Below are positions 1 through 64,000 of a stretch of 64,000 nucleotides of DNA, one piece after another (positions within the stretch are counted from its first letter, which is position 1; each line of letters starts with the position of its first letter). This DNA comes from Tupaia tana (taxonomy: Eukaryota > Chordata > Mammalia > Scandentia > Tupaiidae). Under the pieces are notes generated by a model. The model was not told the DNA's origin. It saw nothing but the letters and a program-made list of their open reading frames with translations, and did not search any database. The stretch is from contig JAKSZU010000009.1 in NCBI GenBank assembly GCA_026018925.1, positions 78,524,408 through 78,588,407 of the forward strand, in the 5' to 3' direction. Made by a program: the position numbers and the translations under genes.

Positions 1-124
1 GTGGTGTGGCCATTCCGCTGGGGGTGATTTCTCATTTTCTGTCTCTCTGTCACTCTAGCAAACTGCTTAGTGACAGCACATGCTCTACAGCAAAAAATCT
101 CTCTGAAAAAATAATAAATAAAAG
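1..124 (+). mobile_element. tRNA-SINE, 3' part cut by window edge
   Basis: Starts in the conserved GTGTGGCCATTCC region and ends with CTACAGCAAAAAATCTCTC and an A-rich tail. Confidence 0.85.
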
Positions 125-136
125 AGCAAAAAGCAT

Positions 137-309
137 TCTCCAGAGGCGTTGGCCACATTGCAATTCCTTCTCCTCTATTTGCCTCTCAGGATTTTTGGGT
201 GTACATATATGCTTGGCATGTTTCTCAAGCTGCCAAGTCTGGGACTTGAACTGTATAGTTGACCATGTAAGAACCTACCACCTGAACTACCACATCACTG
301 GCTGGCCCT
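137..309 (-). mobile_element. tRNA-SINE, form C-like, truncated
   Basis: Minus-strand body ending in ACTGGCTGGCCC, with the tRNA part GTCTGGGACTTGAACTG. Confidence 0.8.
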
Positions 310-696
310 GTTTTCTTCTTTATACTTTTATATATTTCTCAAACTTTTTATAGAGACTATGGTACTCTAATAATCAGGATCAAGGTGGAAAATCCAAATG
401 TGTAAAACCTATGCCTGCAGAAATCAGTGAGAACTCATTGTATATAAGGTGGAAATGGGCAAAATGTATAAACTATTTCACAACTTATTTAAAAGTCAAT
501 TAGATACCAGTGACTCCAAAAGTCAAAAATTACTGTTTTTTTTCTCAAGATATTTCAAGTTCTGATAAAACATAAGGGAAATATTAAATATGTGATTAAA
601 CAGTTATAACTCTCAATACTGTTCACTATTTGTTATAATAAAAGGAACATAAATACTCAGAGCTAGTAAAAATATTTCATAAAAAGTAATAATATC

Positions 697-955
697 GGGA
701 CCAGCAGCTGGTGTAATGCTATGTGGCTGGACTCCCATGTAGTCGACCGCAGTTTGAGTCCTAGACCTGGTGGCTTAAACTCACGCTAGGCACTTGTGTG
801 TGCGTGCCCAGGATCCCAAGAGGAGAATGGACGAGAAAGGATTGCAGCATGGCCATCCCCCTGAGGGAGTGATTTCTTGCTTTCTGTCTCTCTCTGTCTT
901 TCTGGTGAGCGCACGAGCCCTATAGCAAAAAAACCTCTCAAAAAAATAATAATAA
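697..955 (+). mobile_element. tRNA-SINE, form A
   Basis: Head GGGACCAGCAGCTGGTGTAA, B box GTTTGAGTCC, end CCCTATAGCAAAAAAACCTC. Confidence 0.92.
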
Positions 956-1437
956 TACTGCCAACCTCCTTTACATTTATCAAGTCATTTATTGGACATA
1001 TCAAAGGATTCTCAAATTACTATCTCTCCTTTTCTTGTCTTCTTTCTGGCAAATATATATATTACTAAAGAGTATTCTCATCTGGACTGGTCTGAGAAGT
1101 ATTTAATGTTAGGTAAATTCTCTTTACAAGCCAAATTATGTACAGCGATTGAATACTTAAAAAAATTAAAAAAACTGAAAAGGATAAAAAGAACAAAGCA
1201 GAGGCAGATAAAAGAAAGGAAAAGGTGCTTAATTTCAGAATCACTATACCAAGTGTATCTTTATGCATGCCTAATAAATAATCCGTATTTCACAAACCAT
1301 AATGAGAATCAAACTTTAGTAACTATGTTAGAATTGCAGTGTACACTTGTTTCACAATTTTGAAACTGATAAAAGAAAACTGTCTGATATAGATCATTAA
1401 ATGCTTAAATAATTAATTCATCTAATATTATTTTTCA

Positions 1438-63320
<61,883 letters not shown>

Positions 63321-63435
63321 GATGTTAATAATAATACACACATTCACTCATAGTTATTACCGCTTACTTTCTATTCTTTCAGACTTTATTAAATACATAC
63401 ATATACACTCATATTTTCCCCTACAAGAAAGAGAA

Positions 63436-63668
63436 TTGCTGGGATGTCCCCACAGCTCAGCAGTTAAGGGAGCCAGACCCCATATGGCTGACTATGGTTC
63501 TGGCCCTGGCAGCTTGAAAAACACACTGGGCACATGTACATAAATGCCCACAATCCTTATGGGAAAGAGGAAGAGAAAAAAAAAATCACAGTGTGACCAC
63601 ATTCCAATGGAGGTTCTCTCCCTCTTTCTCACGGGTGAGCTCATGCATCTTCTGGCAACATAATAAAC
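63436..63668 (+). mobile_element. tRNA-SINE, form C
   Basis: GGGATGTCCCCACAGCTCAG head, CATCTTCTGGCAACATAATA end. Confidence 0.87.
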
Positions 63669-63689
63669 AAAGAGAATTGCACTAAATAC

Positions 63690-63990
63690 TAACTATTATA
63701 TTTTTCCTTAACTGTATTTTATAGGTCTACTTCTATGTTTACAAGTATAAAATTACCATTGCATTTAATATGTGTTCACCTATATAGATACACCAAAATT
63801 TATTTAATCAATCCCTGTGTGATCAATATTTACACTGTTGCCTGTCTTCATCATTATAAATAATGCTGTAACAAACATCTCTGTATACTTCTTGCACAAC
63901 CCTATACATATCTTTGCTTAGTAAAAGAGTAGGCATATTCTTTTGAGTTTTTAATAAATACTGTCAAATTGTTGCCCTGAAAAAAAAATT
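63690..63990 (-). mobile_element. Old L1 3' end
   Basis: TCATTATAAATAATGCTGTAACAAACATC-type text (old L1 read in antisense) and CAAATTGTTGCCCTGAAAAA. Confidence 0.75.
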
Positions 63991-64000
63991 TTAACAATTT

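Noticed and set aside
992..1363. 123-aa plus-strand open frame next to exon E25
   Set aside because: Low-complexity Lys-rich, starts in a SINE, no family motif and no splice context.

Overview
This is eukaryotic, mammalian DNA. The whole window lies inside one large gene on the minus strand. Twenty-five consecutive coding exons (62723 down to 1441) join without a break in phase or an in-frame stop into about 1,032 codons. The protein is BRWD3, a bromodomain and WD-repeat protein; in eutherians the gene is X-linked. The window enters in the middle of the WD40 propeller (exon 62619-62723), passes through the linker, the Ser/acidic region and the cryptic-Tudor-like region, covers all of bromodomain 1 and leaves inside bromodomain 2 (exon 1441-1593). 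The first exons, promoter and last exons lie outside.

Species: about 56 copies of one tRNA-derived SINE family fill the introns, roughly one per 1.1 kb. I sort them into a long form A (head near GGGACCAGCAGTTAGCGTAATG, end near CCTATAGCAAAAACCTCTC), a short form B (end near TGGTCAAATT, then an AATAAA-rich tail) and an old form C (head near CCCCATGGCCTAGTGGTTAA). Primate Alu, rodent B1/B2 and rabbit C repeats are absent as dominant families, but two old 7SL/Alu-like fossils are present. Together this suggests Euarchontoglires outside primates, rodents, lagomorphs and tree shrews. I favour a colugo (Dermoptera), as an inference at about 50-60 percent.

Layout. 1-17.3 kb: dense exons (BD2, BD1, Tudor-like region) with SINEs, an ERVL/MaLR-like LTR at about 5.25-5.73 kb and a class II solo LTR at 9909-10260. 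17.3-24.8 kb: an intron filled by a degraded near-full-length L1 (18315-24180) carrying three SINEs. 24.8-31 kb: acidic/Ser exons among SINEs, a perfect hairpin and a small mariner-like palindrome. 32.08-33.78 kb: a GC-rich composite retroposon with a 19-bp VNTR and an L1-type 3' tail, the most unusual object here. 35.5-47.5 kb: linker and WD exons, a 5'-half L1 (40.4-42.4 kb). 47.5-60.1 kb: a 12.6-kb intron with another 5'-half L1 (49.3-51.7 kb) and a rearranged inverted L1 cluster (52.9-56.3 kb). 60.1-64 kb: two WD exons, SINEs and old L1 fossils.

The only functional gene I can support is BRWD3. All other long open frames are repeat-derived. Exons were placed by conservation with BRWD family proteins recalled from memory, AG/GT splice sites and phase; no alignment was run.
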